A DNA stretch of 64,000 nt from Candidatus Micrarchaeota archaeon CG10_big_fil_rev_8_21_14_0_10_45_29 (GTDB lineage Archaea > Micrarchaeota > Micrarchaeia > Anstonellales > Anstonellaceae): contig PFCD01000005.1 of assembly GCA_002778455.1 (NCBI GenBank), positions 1-64,000 on the forward strand. The letters are read 5' to 3'. Within the stretch, counting starts at the first letter, position 1, and each line of letters starts with the position of its first letter. A program made the translations under genes and the position numbers. Below, one piece after another: positions 55,658-64,000 of this stretch. A model generated the notes under the pieces. It was not told the origin of the DNA. It made no database searches and was given only the letters and a program-made list of their open reading frames with translations.

Positions 55658-56926
55658 CTAAAATATTTTCTCAAAGGCGCTAAGGTCAATCTCGGTGCCA
55701 AGGAATTTCGTAATCTCCTTTATTGCCGTCAGCGTAATAAATATGTTGAAAAGCGGCATTATTACAGACACTATAAGCGTGTAAAATAAAGTGGCTTTTA
55801 GCAATGAGAGGAAAAACACTATTATAAACACAAAAATAAACGTGGAAGGAATAGAGCCTGTAAGAAATGTAAGCCCGCCCAATAATAGCAGGCTTCCAAC
55901 TCCTGAATTATTGATGCTTTTCTCAATAAAATTAAGGCTCTCAACCCCTATGAGCCTGAAAAAGCATTTTATGCTCTCCCCCTGCCCGGCGGTGGAATCT
56001 GTGCATGAGCGCATATCTGTAAATTCCGAGCCCAAATTGTTTGCATACACCCCTCCTCCTGCGAAAGTGGCCTCAAGGTAATTCTCAAAAGCAATCGCAT
56101 TCAAATTAAGCACAAACGGGTAAACAAAGTAAAACCCAATCGCTATTGCTATGAGCACATTGCCAAGCCTTGCATAGCCAAACGCCTTCATCAAAAGCCC
56201 TGGGGGCATAAGGGTTGCCATAAGCCGCTGCTGCACAAACAAAAGTATCCACAATTGCGCAAACCATGTGCCCACCGACACCGCCAGCATGGATAGCATT
56301 ATTCCAAGCGAGTCAAATACGGGGCGAAACGCGGGCGCAAGAGAAAACGAAATTCCGATAACTCCGGCAGGCCTAAAATACGGTGTAATATTCCCTACAG
56401 TGGACAATATTGCAGTCAGCGTAGTCATGCTCAAAAATTCATAAATAATAGTGTTTCTCACGGTTTCTGCAAAATTTATCGCGTTTGTTATCTGCAAAAA
56501 CCCTATTCCCATAAAGCTTGATGGCGCATTCTCAATTAACACAAAAGCCGCGGCAGAAATCGCAAGTATTATAGCCGACTGCCCCGCTCCGTTCATAAGC
56601 CCCCTTCCCCACGTGCTTATCCTTGGCCCAAAAAGCCCTGCAAACATTTCCGAGAGCCCGCCCAGCAGAAAGACGATAAAAAGCGCGATAAATGAGAGCA
56701 CCACCCATCCATAATCCGGAGCCCTCACATCCCCGGCATCAATTCCCGGAGTAGGCGCCCAGAAATCCTTGAAAAGCAAATCAGGCACAAGCCAGCCCAT
56801 AATTCCCTCATCGGCTGCGGCATGCACAGGGGGCGCAAGAAACATCGGCACAATTAAAACAGCCAAAACAATAACCGCTGAGGCAACCGCCCCCGCCCTA
56901 TTAATATGCAATTTATTTTCTTTCAT
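55658..56926 (-). CDS. Polytopic membrane protein, cluster member 4
   Basis: Shared motifs: MKAFGYARLGNVLIAIAIGFYFVYP; C-term FLGTEIDLSAFEKIF; N-terminal signal-like helix. Confidence 0.65.
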   Translation of the reverse strand: MKENKLHINRAGAVASAVIVLAVLIVPMFLAPPVHAAADEGIMGWLVPDLLFKDFWAPTPGIDAGDVRAPDYGWVVLSFIALFIVFLLGGLSEMFAGLFGPRISTWGRGLMNGAGQSAIILAISAAAFVLIENAPSSFMGIGFLQITNAINFAETVRNTIIYEFLSMTTLTAILSTVGNITPYFRPAGVIGISFSLAPAFRPVFDSLGIMLSMLAVSVGTWFAQLWILLFVQQRLMATLMPPGLLMKAFGYARLGNVLIAIAIGFYFVYPFVLNLNAIAFENYLEATFAGGGVYANNLGSEFTDMRSCTDSTAGQGESIKCFFRLIGVESLNFIEKSINNSGVGSLLLLGGLTFLTGSIPSTFIFVFIIVFFLSLLKATLFYTLIVSVIMPLFNIFITLTAIKEITKFLGTEIDLSAFEKIF

Positions 56927-58507
56927 CTATATCAACCTGCTAAGCCCTGCAATCTCAATATCTCCCCCAAGCGTTGGCGAGAGAACCTTTATTGAAGATA
57001 ATGTAACCATCAACGAAATAAAGGGCGCAAGAAGGCTGAACATAAAAAGCTTAGACATATTATCTATTGTCCCGTTTTTTCCAAGCAGCTCGTCCGTTGC
57101 AAATGCGCGCGATATTCCTCCCCTATAAGCCTCAATAAGCCTGTTATACCATGCATCCCTCTGCTTTGAGAGGATTGCGGCAGATTCCTCATCTGTCCCT
57201 GTTTTCTCAAAGCACACGCCTGCGATAACCTGCGCTTCCCTCGCAATTCTCTCTTCCCCGTTTGCGCTGCTTGCCAAATACTTCCTAAACTCATTCCCGA
57301 ACGCCCCGTAATAATCATCAACGCAAACACAGTTGTTTGTGTCGCACACCTTTCCTACAGAACATGAGAAAGAGCCATTATGCGCGCTCATGCTATTTGC
57401 AACAACAGGCGCATCCGCATTTTCATTGCATTGCTCCCACGGCTCAATTTTCCCGTTCGCGCAATAATCAATCATCTTTTGCCCGTCATAGCCCTGCCCC
57501 CAGCCGCTTATTGTTTTTCCAATCCCTGAAATATTCACCGGCCGCACCACTGCAGGCGTCACGCCCTCAAAATTCACATCTGTTTGCATAATGGACAGCC
57601 CTATTTGCGTTGCATCTGCCCCAACCCACGGGCCTGTGAAAGAGAAAAGCACCGATGCCCAAAACACATACATCATCGGAAACACCAAATAAAAGCAAAT
57701 GCCAATCGCTATTAAAAGCCCGCCCAGCTTTCGCGTGAAATAAAACATCCTAAAGAAAATTCCGGCGCACAAAAAGAACGGGAAAAACGCAAGATGCCAA
57801 AAATCAATCAAAAATTGCTGCGCCCGTATCACAAGCAAATTTTTCATAAGCAAATCAAATGCAAAGCTTAGCGTTTCCACAACAGGCGTAAGCCCCGCAA
57901 ACGGGGACACCGAGAGCGCCCCGCCCGGCGCAGGAGTGCCTTTGAACCCAAGCCCCATGCTTGAGAGCACATACAAGAAAGACTCATACCTTACAATAGA
58001 TGTTGCCTGCCCCTGCGTCGCCTTTGCAAGTATTTGCAGATAATCCTCGGCAATTCTTATGTGGCAGGGCCTATCCACTCCCGGCACATTGCAGCTTAAA
58101 TCAACCCACGCGCCCCATGCCTGCCCTTCATTTCCCGCAAAAGTAATTGCAGGCAAAGTTGCGCTAAGCATTTGCACCTGCGATATCAAAATCGCGACAC
58201 ACACGAAAATAATTGCAGAATACGCAATCTGCAAAAGCTCTGCCTTTACCCAAACCTTAATTTTGTCATCTGTTGCAAAGCTTGCATACAGCCAGGCAAG
58301 CACATAAATTCCTATCCCTATCCCGAATGCTGAGAGCATGGGCGCCTGCCATGCGCCCCACCACTCGCTAAATTTACTCATTATCCCCCCATAATCCGAA
58401 GCTCCCGCGCTTCCAACGCACCCTGAGAGGAAAATAAATGGCAATATTAGCACTAATGCAAATGCGCGCAACGCAAAACCTTTTTCCTGTTTATTTTCCA
58501 CCGTCAT
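56927..58507 (-). CDS. Polytopic membrane protein, cluster member 3, with Cys-rich loop
   Basis: Shared motifs: KIKVWVKAELLQIAYSAII; FFRMFYFTRKLGGLLIAIGICFYLVFP; C-term TLGGDIEIAGLSRLI; loop CANGKIEPWEQCNENAD. Confidence 0.65.
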   Translation of the reverse strand: MTVENKQEKGFALRAFALVLILPFIFLSGCVGSAGASDYGGIMSKFSEWWGAWQAPMLSAFGIGIGIYVLAWLYASFATDDKIKVWVKAELLQIAYSAIIFVCVAILISQVQMLSATLPAITFAGNEGQAWGAWVDLSCNVPGVDRPCHIRIAEDYLQILAKATQGQATSIVRYESFLYVLSSMGLGFKGTPAPGGALSVSPFAGLTPVVETLSFAFDLLMKNLLVIRAQQFLIDFWHLAFFPFFLCAGIFFRMFYFTRKLGGLLIAIGICFYLVFPMMYVFWASVLFSFTGPWVGADATQIGLSIMQTDVNFEGVTPAVVRPVNISGIGKTISGWGQGYDGQKMIDYCANGKIEPWEQCNENADAPVVANSMSAHNGSFSCSVGKVCDTNNCVCVDDYYGAFGNEFRKYLASSANGEERIAREAQVIAGVCFEKTGTDEESAAILSKQRDAWYNRLIEAYRGGISRAFATDELLGKNGTIDNMSKLFMFSLLAPFISLMVTLSSIKVLSPTLGGDIEIAGLSRLI

Positions 58508-58513
58508 ATTAAC

Positions 58514-59587
58514 CTATTCCAATTTATTTGAGAAAAACTTTGTTCCGGCTTTTACAAACGTCACCACAAGCACCATGTTAAGCGCCGGCAAAAATACCGA
58601 CTGCATCACAATATATGAAAGATGCTTTGTAAACCCTCCCGCGCCTATGAAATCCTCTTTTAATTTGGGAAGAAGCTGCAATGATATGCTATCATACACC
58701 GCCCCCGCCCCGAAAACATAATCTGCCCTGTCCCAATTTTCTTTTCCGCTGCACATGGGATACCCGAAATCATCCTGATACATCTTATACATCACCTGCG
58801 CGTTTATCATATATGAGAAAGGCAAAATAAAATAAAACGCAAACGCAGTTGCAATCAAAAATCCCCCGGCATCGCGCGTGGGCGCAAACACCCTCATCAA
58901 AATTCCGGCAGGCAGCACAAGTGCAAGCGCAGTTGCATGCACTATCTCAAGCCCCACCTGCTGTGCAAAAAGGCTTGCGGTAAAGGGGGTAATAAACATA
59001 AGTATCAAATCAATCGAGCGCTCAATAACATCAAAACCCGGAAACGCTGGAAACGAGAAGCCCCAGCCGTATGTGGCTGCATAAAACCTTGCCTTCATCC
59101 CTGCAAGGTATTGCGCCCCCATTTTCATTCCCTCAAGCTTTAGCGTAGTGGCGCTTGAGACGCAAATCATCCTGTTAAGGTAATTGTGGGTAACATCAAA
59201 CGCCCCCATCCCCCCGACGCCGGTAGTTTTTTGCACATAGTCGCCCACAACAGCATCTGCCGCAACCGCGCCAGCAAACAAAAGAAGCCCTATAAGCACG
59301 CTGATTATTCCCTGAAAAATTTCCGTCTTTGCAAACGCCTCCCATTCCGGGTTTTTTAGCGCCTGGGACGCCATATACACAAGCGAGGCGGCAAAAGCCA
59401 TCATCGCAAGCCCAAGCGTAATAATGTTTATTATCGGCGTATATTCGCTAATCGCAAATATATTTCCTCCCGCAATGGGCGCAATGCCCGCATCCTGCGC
59501 AAACAAAAAGCCGCAAAGCGCCAAGGCTGGCAAAACAAGCGCAAAGCACAACAATGCAAATTTTTTATTTTCCATTTCTTCTGCCAT
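58514..59587 (-). CDS. Polytopic membrane protein, cluster member 2
   Basis: Shared motifs: NPEWEAFAKTEIFQGIISVLI; LMRVFAPTRDAGGFLIATAFAFYFILP; shortened C-terminus. Confidence 0.65.
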   Translation of the reverse strand: MAEEMENKKFALLCFALVLPALALCGFLFAQDAGIAPIAGGNIFAISEYTPIINIITLGLAMMAFAASLVYMASQALKNPEWEAFAKTEIFQGIISVLIGLLLFAGAVAADAVVGDYVQKTTGVGGMGAFDVTHNYLNRMICVSSATTLKLEGMKMGAQYLAGMKARFYAATYGWGFSFPAFPGFDVIERSIDLILMFITPFTASLFAQQVGLEIVHATALALVLPAGILMRVFAPTRDAGGFLIATAFAFYFILPFSYMINAQVMYKMYQDDFGYPMCSGKENWDRADYVFGAGAVYDSISLQLLPKLKEDFIGAGGFTKHLSYIVMQSVFLPALNMVLVVTFVKAGTKFFSNKLE

Positions 59588-59618
59588 TTTTTATTTTTTC
59601 ATACTTTTTCCCGCCGCA

Positions 59619-61085
59619 TCATATCAATTTGCTCATTCCAAACACCCTCGGCTCCCCGCCTATTGCCAAACTGATGTCTTTGAACATTGTAATAGAAATA
59701 ACTATTGAATTTGCCAAAAACAGCAAATTAAGCACAAACCAGCTCATGCTTGCGGTAAACTCATCAACCATCGCCTCAAAAAAATACTCTGTAGGCAAAA
59801 TAGGGCCGGTAATCCCTTCAAAATTAATCATATATTTTGCAACAATAGGCACGTTTTTCCCAAATGCATCCGCAAGCGCATTTCCCTGGCTTGCAGGAAG
59901 CTGCACATCAACGCTATACTTTGAATTCGGGTCGCTCCCGTCCCATGCCCCCAGCACAACCCCTGTTGTCTCTTTTGTTTCCTGCTCAAATTCAATAAGC
60001 TGCCCCTTTACTCTCTCAACATATTCGCTCTGGCTCTCCCCCGCTCCCGGCTTGCAAATATCAAGCAGTGAATGGTAATTTGTCCAGTTTATCAGCTCAT
60101 CCGCGCCAATGCTAAAGTAAATCTGCTCATTTATCCATATGCTCATAGGATACACAAAATACATCACAAGCGCTATTGCGATAAGGGTGGCGCCCGTCTT
60201 TCTCAAAAAAGGTATTGCCCTAAAGCCCACTCCAAGAGGCAAAAATACCGCCAACGCGCTAGTGTAGACAAATTGAAGCAGCACCTTTTGCGCAACAATA
60301 GAGCCAACTCCCATTCCCACCAAATCCGTAATCATAATCATTGCCTCGGAAATCGGCGTCAGCCCCGCATTTGGCGCCATGTCAAGGGAAATTGAGCTGA
60401 TAAGCGGCTCAGGCAAATAGGCGCTTACCCCGAAAGTGGAAAGCGTGCCAAGCATAAACTCAAGAGAGAAAAGCCCCACATAAATATTCATCATATGCCC
60501 AAGCATCACGCCAGAACTTCTCCCCGTGTCCTTGTCATCCCATTGAAGCTCATACAGGCTTGCCACATCCTCATCAGGCCCTGCTTCCATAAGATTTTTC
60601 ACATATTTGTCTTTCTCAAGCGGCATGCAGCCCAAGAACCAGTCAACATTTGCAAAAAGAAGGGTTTGAGGCCGCTCATTTATCGTATTCATCTTATACA
60701 CTGTGGCACTGTCCTCGCAAATCATTATAGGCACATTAGGCTGGCTGTCCAAAAGCTTTGAGGTTGCAACGTTTTTTGCAAATTCCCCGTATGCCGCCAA
60801 TCCTCCGGCTATTAGCACCACTATAATTATGGTGGCGGCAAGCTCATACAACTCCTGCTTTGCAAACGCCTTTATGGCAGGAATATTTGTCACTTCTCCA
60901 GCCATAAAAGAAAAGGCAACAAAAAGCACCCCTATCATAAGCCCTGCAAAAACCAGCGTAGCATCCTTTGCAAGCGAAAAAGAGGCGCTTGAGCCTGCGC
61001 TCGCGGACCAAACAGATGCAGTTATGGCAACAATCGCAACTAAAGCAATAAATGCCCTAAAATTTTGCCCCACCATCACATTCAC
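59619..61085 (-). CDS. Polytopic membrane protein, cluster member 1
   Basis: Shared motifs: IPAIKAFAKQELYELAATIII; FRAIPFLRKTGATLIAIALVMYFVYP; C-term IGGEPRVFGMSKLI. Confidence 0.65.
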   Translation of the reverse strand: MNVMVGQNFRAFIALVAIVAITASVWSASAGSSASFSLAKDATLVFAGLMIGVLFVAFSFMAGEVTNIPAIKAFAKQELYELAATIIIVVLIAGGLAAYGEFAKNVATSKLLDSQPNVPIMICEDSATVYKMNTINERPQTLLFANVDWFLGCMPLEKDKYVKNLMEAGPDEDVASLYELQWDDKDTGRSSGVMLGHMMNIYVGLFSLEFMLGTLSTFGVSAYLPEPLISSISLDMAPNAGLTPISEAMIMITDLVGMGVGSIVAQKVLLQFVYTSALAVFLPLGVGFRAIPFLRKTGATLIAIALVMYFVYPMSIWINEQIYFSIGADELINWTNYHSLLDICKPGAGESQSEYVERVKGQLIEFEQETKETTGVVLGAWDGSDPNSKYSVDVQLPASQGNALADAFGKNVPIVAKYMINFEGITGPILPTEYFFEAMVDEFTASMSWFVLNLLFLANSIVISITMFKDISLAIGGEPRVFGMSKLI

Positions 61086-61123
61086 TTAACCTCTGTTTGC
61101 TTTTAAATCATTCCGAACCGCGG

Positions 61124-61148
61124 AAAGAGGGAGTTTTACCCCCTCTTT
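61124..61148. other. Hairpin AAAGAGGG-AGTTTTACC-CCCTCTTT in divergent intergenic region
   Basis: Perfect 8-bp arms, 9-nt loop, followed by T/A-rich tract. Confidence 0.55.
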
Positions 61149-61187
61149 TATTTATGTTTCACCCTTATTTTTCATCACTTAAAATCA

Positions 61188-61197
61188 TTTATAAATA
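61188..61197 (+). promoter_or_regulatory. TATA box (atttataaat) of the large gene at 61218
   Basis: About 30 nt upstream of GTG, consistent with a leaderless transcript. Confidence 0.6.
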
Positions 61198-61217
61198 CCC
61201 TGCCCCTAAATTCTAAC

Positions 61218-64000
61218 GTGAAAGCGCAAATACTTGCACTGGCATGCCTACTGATATTGCTATCTCCCCTCTACGCCCAAGCCGCGCAAGACACAACATC
61301 CGCCGCCTCCCAAGCGCTCTCAACAAATTTTCTGGACGACCAATATTCCTCCAACATACAATTTGACCTCTCCAATTTTGCAATCGGGGGCGATATGGCA
61401 ATAAACGCAACCTATAAGGAAATAAGCTTATACAATACCGGAGGAATAATAGACAACAAGCAAAGCATCACCACTATAAAAATAGCAAAAAAAGCATTGG
61501 TAAGCTTTTACATAGACAACGAAACAATCCCCATAACCGACTCAACAGGAAAGCCGATTTGCCAAAACCTTCTCACAGACAAGAATGGGCGCGCCTCATG
61601 CAATATCGCCTATGCCAAAAACCCCTCCGGCGCAGGCGCGCTTGCAATCCAAAGCTGGCCGCATCCGCGCCCGATTTTAATAGCAAAGCTTCACTCCTCG
61701 CTTGAAAACCAGAAAATAAAGCCATCTATGGCATCAATTCCCCTCTGGACAAAGGACTCCTACAACCCGGTAATATTTCGCGCATTCTCAAGCGCGATAA
61801 ACGGGCAAAGCATTTTCCTCTGCATTCCCATCATCGTGGTATTCGGACTGCTTCTTGCCTCAATGCAATACCACGGGCACAACCCCCTATCGCTCTTTGA
61901 CATCACCGTGCCGCGCATGCCAAACATAAAAAAAGTAAGAATGAAATCCCCCGCCGTGCCTGTGCACCTTGCAATGAAGGGGCGCCTCTCCGCCCGCCTC
62001 ATGGGGCGCACCGAGAAAGGAATATCCTCGCAGATAACCTCGCTTTACAAAAAAAACAAAAAAGATTCGCGCAACATAAAAAAGGAAATAGACGCGCTTT
62101 TCCCAAGAAGAAAAATAGTAAGAAAAGCCGGCGCGTTCGGCAAGGAAGAGGCATATCAGGCAGCGCTCGCCCGCCTCAAAAAACTAATAGATGAATCCGG
62201 AGCATCCGAGAAGGACCGCAACCGCGCATATGCAAACGCCCGACGCCTTATGGAAGTGCGCGAGGTGCTGGCGCTCGATGACAAGGTAACCGGCGCGGCA
62301 AGAGGGGGGCAATACAAGCACCCAGGCAAAATAAACCCTGTAATAGATTACGCAGCAACCCGCCTTGCAAAGCCCTGGAAGCTTATACCATCAATCGCAA
62401 AGCAGGAATGGGCAGACAACCTGCCCGGGCTTCCCTATGTTGAGCGCGCGGGGATTGTTGCGCAAGGATGGCTTGCAGGGCGCGCGGGAAACTTAAGGAT
62501 GCGCCGCTCGCTCTACAAATCTTTGGCAGCAGAATCCGCCCTGGCGCTCGGGCTTGCAAGCCGAGAGAGCAAATTCATAAAAGCAAATATTTTCGAGGAA
62601 AAAAAGCTTGGCGAAATTCCGAGAATAGTTGAGAAGATGCGCCAGGAATCCTACCAGCTTGCGCGCGCTCTCATGGATGAGCATCTGCGCACCCTAACAT
62701 TAGGCATAGTGCTAAGGCAAAAAAACAAGGACGGCGCGCCCGAGCTTTTAATGGATAAAAAAAGCCTGGAATATGTAAAAAAGCTTGAGCAGCAAATTCG
62801 CGCAGAAATAGAGCGGAAAGTCGCTTCAGGGCAAATACTAAAGGAATTCGCAGAATATTATTTTAAAGAGAAAATGATGATTCAGCTTGCAGATTATATA
62901 AAGAAAAACAACATCTCTTTGCAAGACGTAACCGGGCAAGCGCTTAGCAAGCAGGAGCTTCAGGATTTCCTTGTCTCTGCAAAGCTTTACGCGACAAAAG
63001 TGCGCGAGCTTCTTGTAGAGGACGGCTTGAGCGCCGGGGGCGGGCGCTACCCCGACCTTACGTCCGAGCAGGCAAAAAGAATGGACCCAAACCAGGTTTA
63101 CAGGCGCTACACAGAATTAATAGGAATACTCGACAATATCTCAAAAGACACTTTGGGGAAAGGAAGGCTCCCCCTTGTGATGCTTGGGCATGATTTGGCA
63201 GAAATTTTCGGCAAAGCCGTGGATATGCGCCGCCTGCGCGGGGAAATCTCCGCAGACGATGCAACAAAAATGCAGCTTATTCGCGTATATATGGAAACCG
63301 AGCTTGTGAAAAAGCAACTCTATGACTATATAATATCCAACCGCTCGCTTGCAAGCATGGATAAGCCGCAGCTGGAACCCCTGCTTGGCAGCGGGCTTCT
63401 CAACTCCAAATGGCTCAAAGCGCTTGAGGATGCCACCAAAATGCAAAAAGTGCTTGAGCCGCTTAACTACACTTTGCGAGGCGAAGCCGCATCAAGAAAT
63501 TTCCTAACCTCTTTTTATGCCCACGACACTCCGTATGCAGTAGAGCTTGAGAAAAACAAAATAAGGGTGTTGCGCGAGCTTTTCACCTACCAATTTGACC
63601 GCGGGTTTGAAGACCTTTTCAAAAATTATGATTTGCAGGTAAGCAAAAATTTAATGACTTACCATTCAATGAAATCCCTTATCTCCCATTACATGGACGG
63701 GGCGCAATGGAATGCAGAAAATTACAACGCATGGCTCAAAAAAGGCGCGACATACGGGGACATAAGAAAAGGGGTATGGATAATAGACGCCAACCACAAC
63801 ATCCTGCCATTTGCATCAGGCTTCAAATTCGACGGGCAGGGGCGGGCGGCGGAGGCGTATGCAAAATTCAAAAACGGGCATCTTACATATGATCACACCA
63901 CCTTCGGCCTTATGGGCTCCGACTATGCACAGCGCCCAATAAACGCAACTTTAATGTTCAAAAACCCGCAAGGCAACTGGAAGGCAGGCACCTCCGCAGA
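61218..64000 (+). CDS. Large exported/membrane-anchored helical protein, 3' truncated by window end (absent from ORF track)
   Basis: Open frame from GTG 61218 to the window end: MKAQILALACLLILLSPLYAQAAQD... (signal peptide), ectodomain, TM IFLCIPIIVVFGLLLASMQ, then long charged helical region; frame checked near 61980, 63240 and 63960. Confidence 0.75.
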   Translation, partial: MKAQILALACLLILLSPLYAQAAQDTTSAASQALSTNFLDDQYSSNIQFDLSNFAIGGDMAINATYKEISLYNTGGIIDNKQSITTIKIAKKALVSFYIDNETIPITDSTGKPICQNLLTDKNGRASCNIAYAKNPSGAGALAIQSWPHPRPILIAKLHSSLENQKIKPSMASIPLWTKDSYNPVIFRAFSSAINGQSIFLCIPIIVVFGLLLASMQYHGHNPLSLFDITVPRMPNIKKVRMKSPAVPVHLAMKGRLSARLMGRTEKGISSQITSLYKKNKKDSRNIKKEIDALFPRRKIVRKAGAFGKEEAYQAALARLKKLIDESGASEKDRNRAYANARRLMEVREVLALDDKVTGAARGGQYKHPGKINPVIDYAATRLAKPWKLIPSIAKQEWADNLPGLPYVERAGIVAQGWLAGRAGNLRMRRSLYKSLAAESALALGLASRESKFIKANIFEEKKLGEIPRIVEKMRQESYQLARALMDEHLRTLTLGIVLRQKNKDGAPELLMDKKSLEYVKKLEQQIRAEIERKVASGQILKEFAEYYFKEKMMIQLADYIKKNNISLQDVTGQALSKQELQDFLVSAKLYATKVRELLVEDGLSAGGGRYPDLTSEQAKRMDPNQVYRRYTELIGILDNISKDTLGKGRLPLVMLGHDLAEIFGKAVDMRRLRGEISADDATKMQLIRVYMETELVKKQLYDYIISNRSLASMDKPQLEPLLGSGLLNSKWLKALEDATKMQKVLEPLNYTLRGEAASRNFLTSFYAHDTPYAVELEKNKIRVLRELFTYQFDRGFEDLFKNYDLQVSKNLMTYHSMKSLISHYMDGAQWNAENYNAWLKKGATYGDIRKGVWIIDANHNILPFASGFKFDGQGRAAEAYAKFKNGHLTYDHTTFGLMGSDYAQRPINATLMFKNPQGNWKAGTSA

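Overview
The window looks archaeal. The evidence is TATA-box promoters about 28-35 nt upstream of start codons, an Sm/LSm protein, archaeal-type UMP kinase, NMN adenylyltransferase, Tyr- and Glu-tRNA synthetases, a class III (archaeal pilin) signal peptide, translin, an ERCC4/XPF nuclease and Mre11. A DPANN-type lineage is my guess, not shown. Most of the window is housekeeping: smc, nrdJ, a tandem ThyX-like protein, topA, purD, purH, pyrH, tyrS, gltX, fni, nadM, a GT3 glycogen synthase, an MrfA/YprA-like helicase and one tRNA-Ala(GGC). The most unusual region is about 53.3-64.0 kb. Six consecutive minus-strand genes encode divergent polytopic membrane proteins that share three motifs (an N-terminal amphipathic segment, a central Arg motif, and a C-terminal cytosolic tail). 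They are transcribed divergently from a large exported/membrane-anchored protein that runs off the window end and is missing from the supplied ORF track. This looks like a multi-paralogue membrane channel or secretion apparatus of VirB6/TrbL/CedA-like type. Other notable items are a stand-alone duplicate of the GluRS N-terminal domain with its leader, a 63-bp tandem duplication carrying the fni Shine-Dalgarno region, two unlisted tiny Lys-rich ORFs, a sequon-dense linker in a secreted MBL-fold protein, a candidate structured ncRNA near 1.06-1.18 kb, and a shared 14-nt promoter element before nrdJ and thyX. All calls come from reading sequence and motifs; no database search was run.
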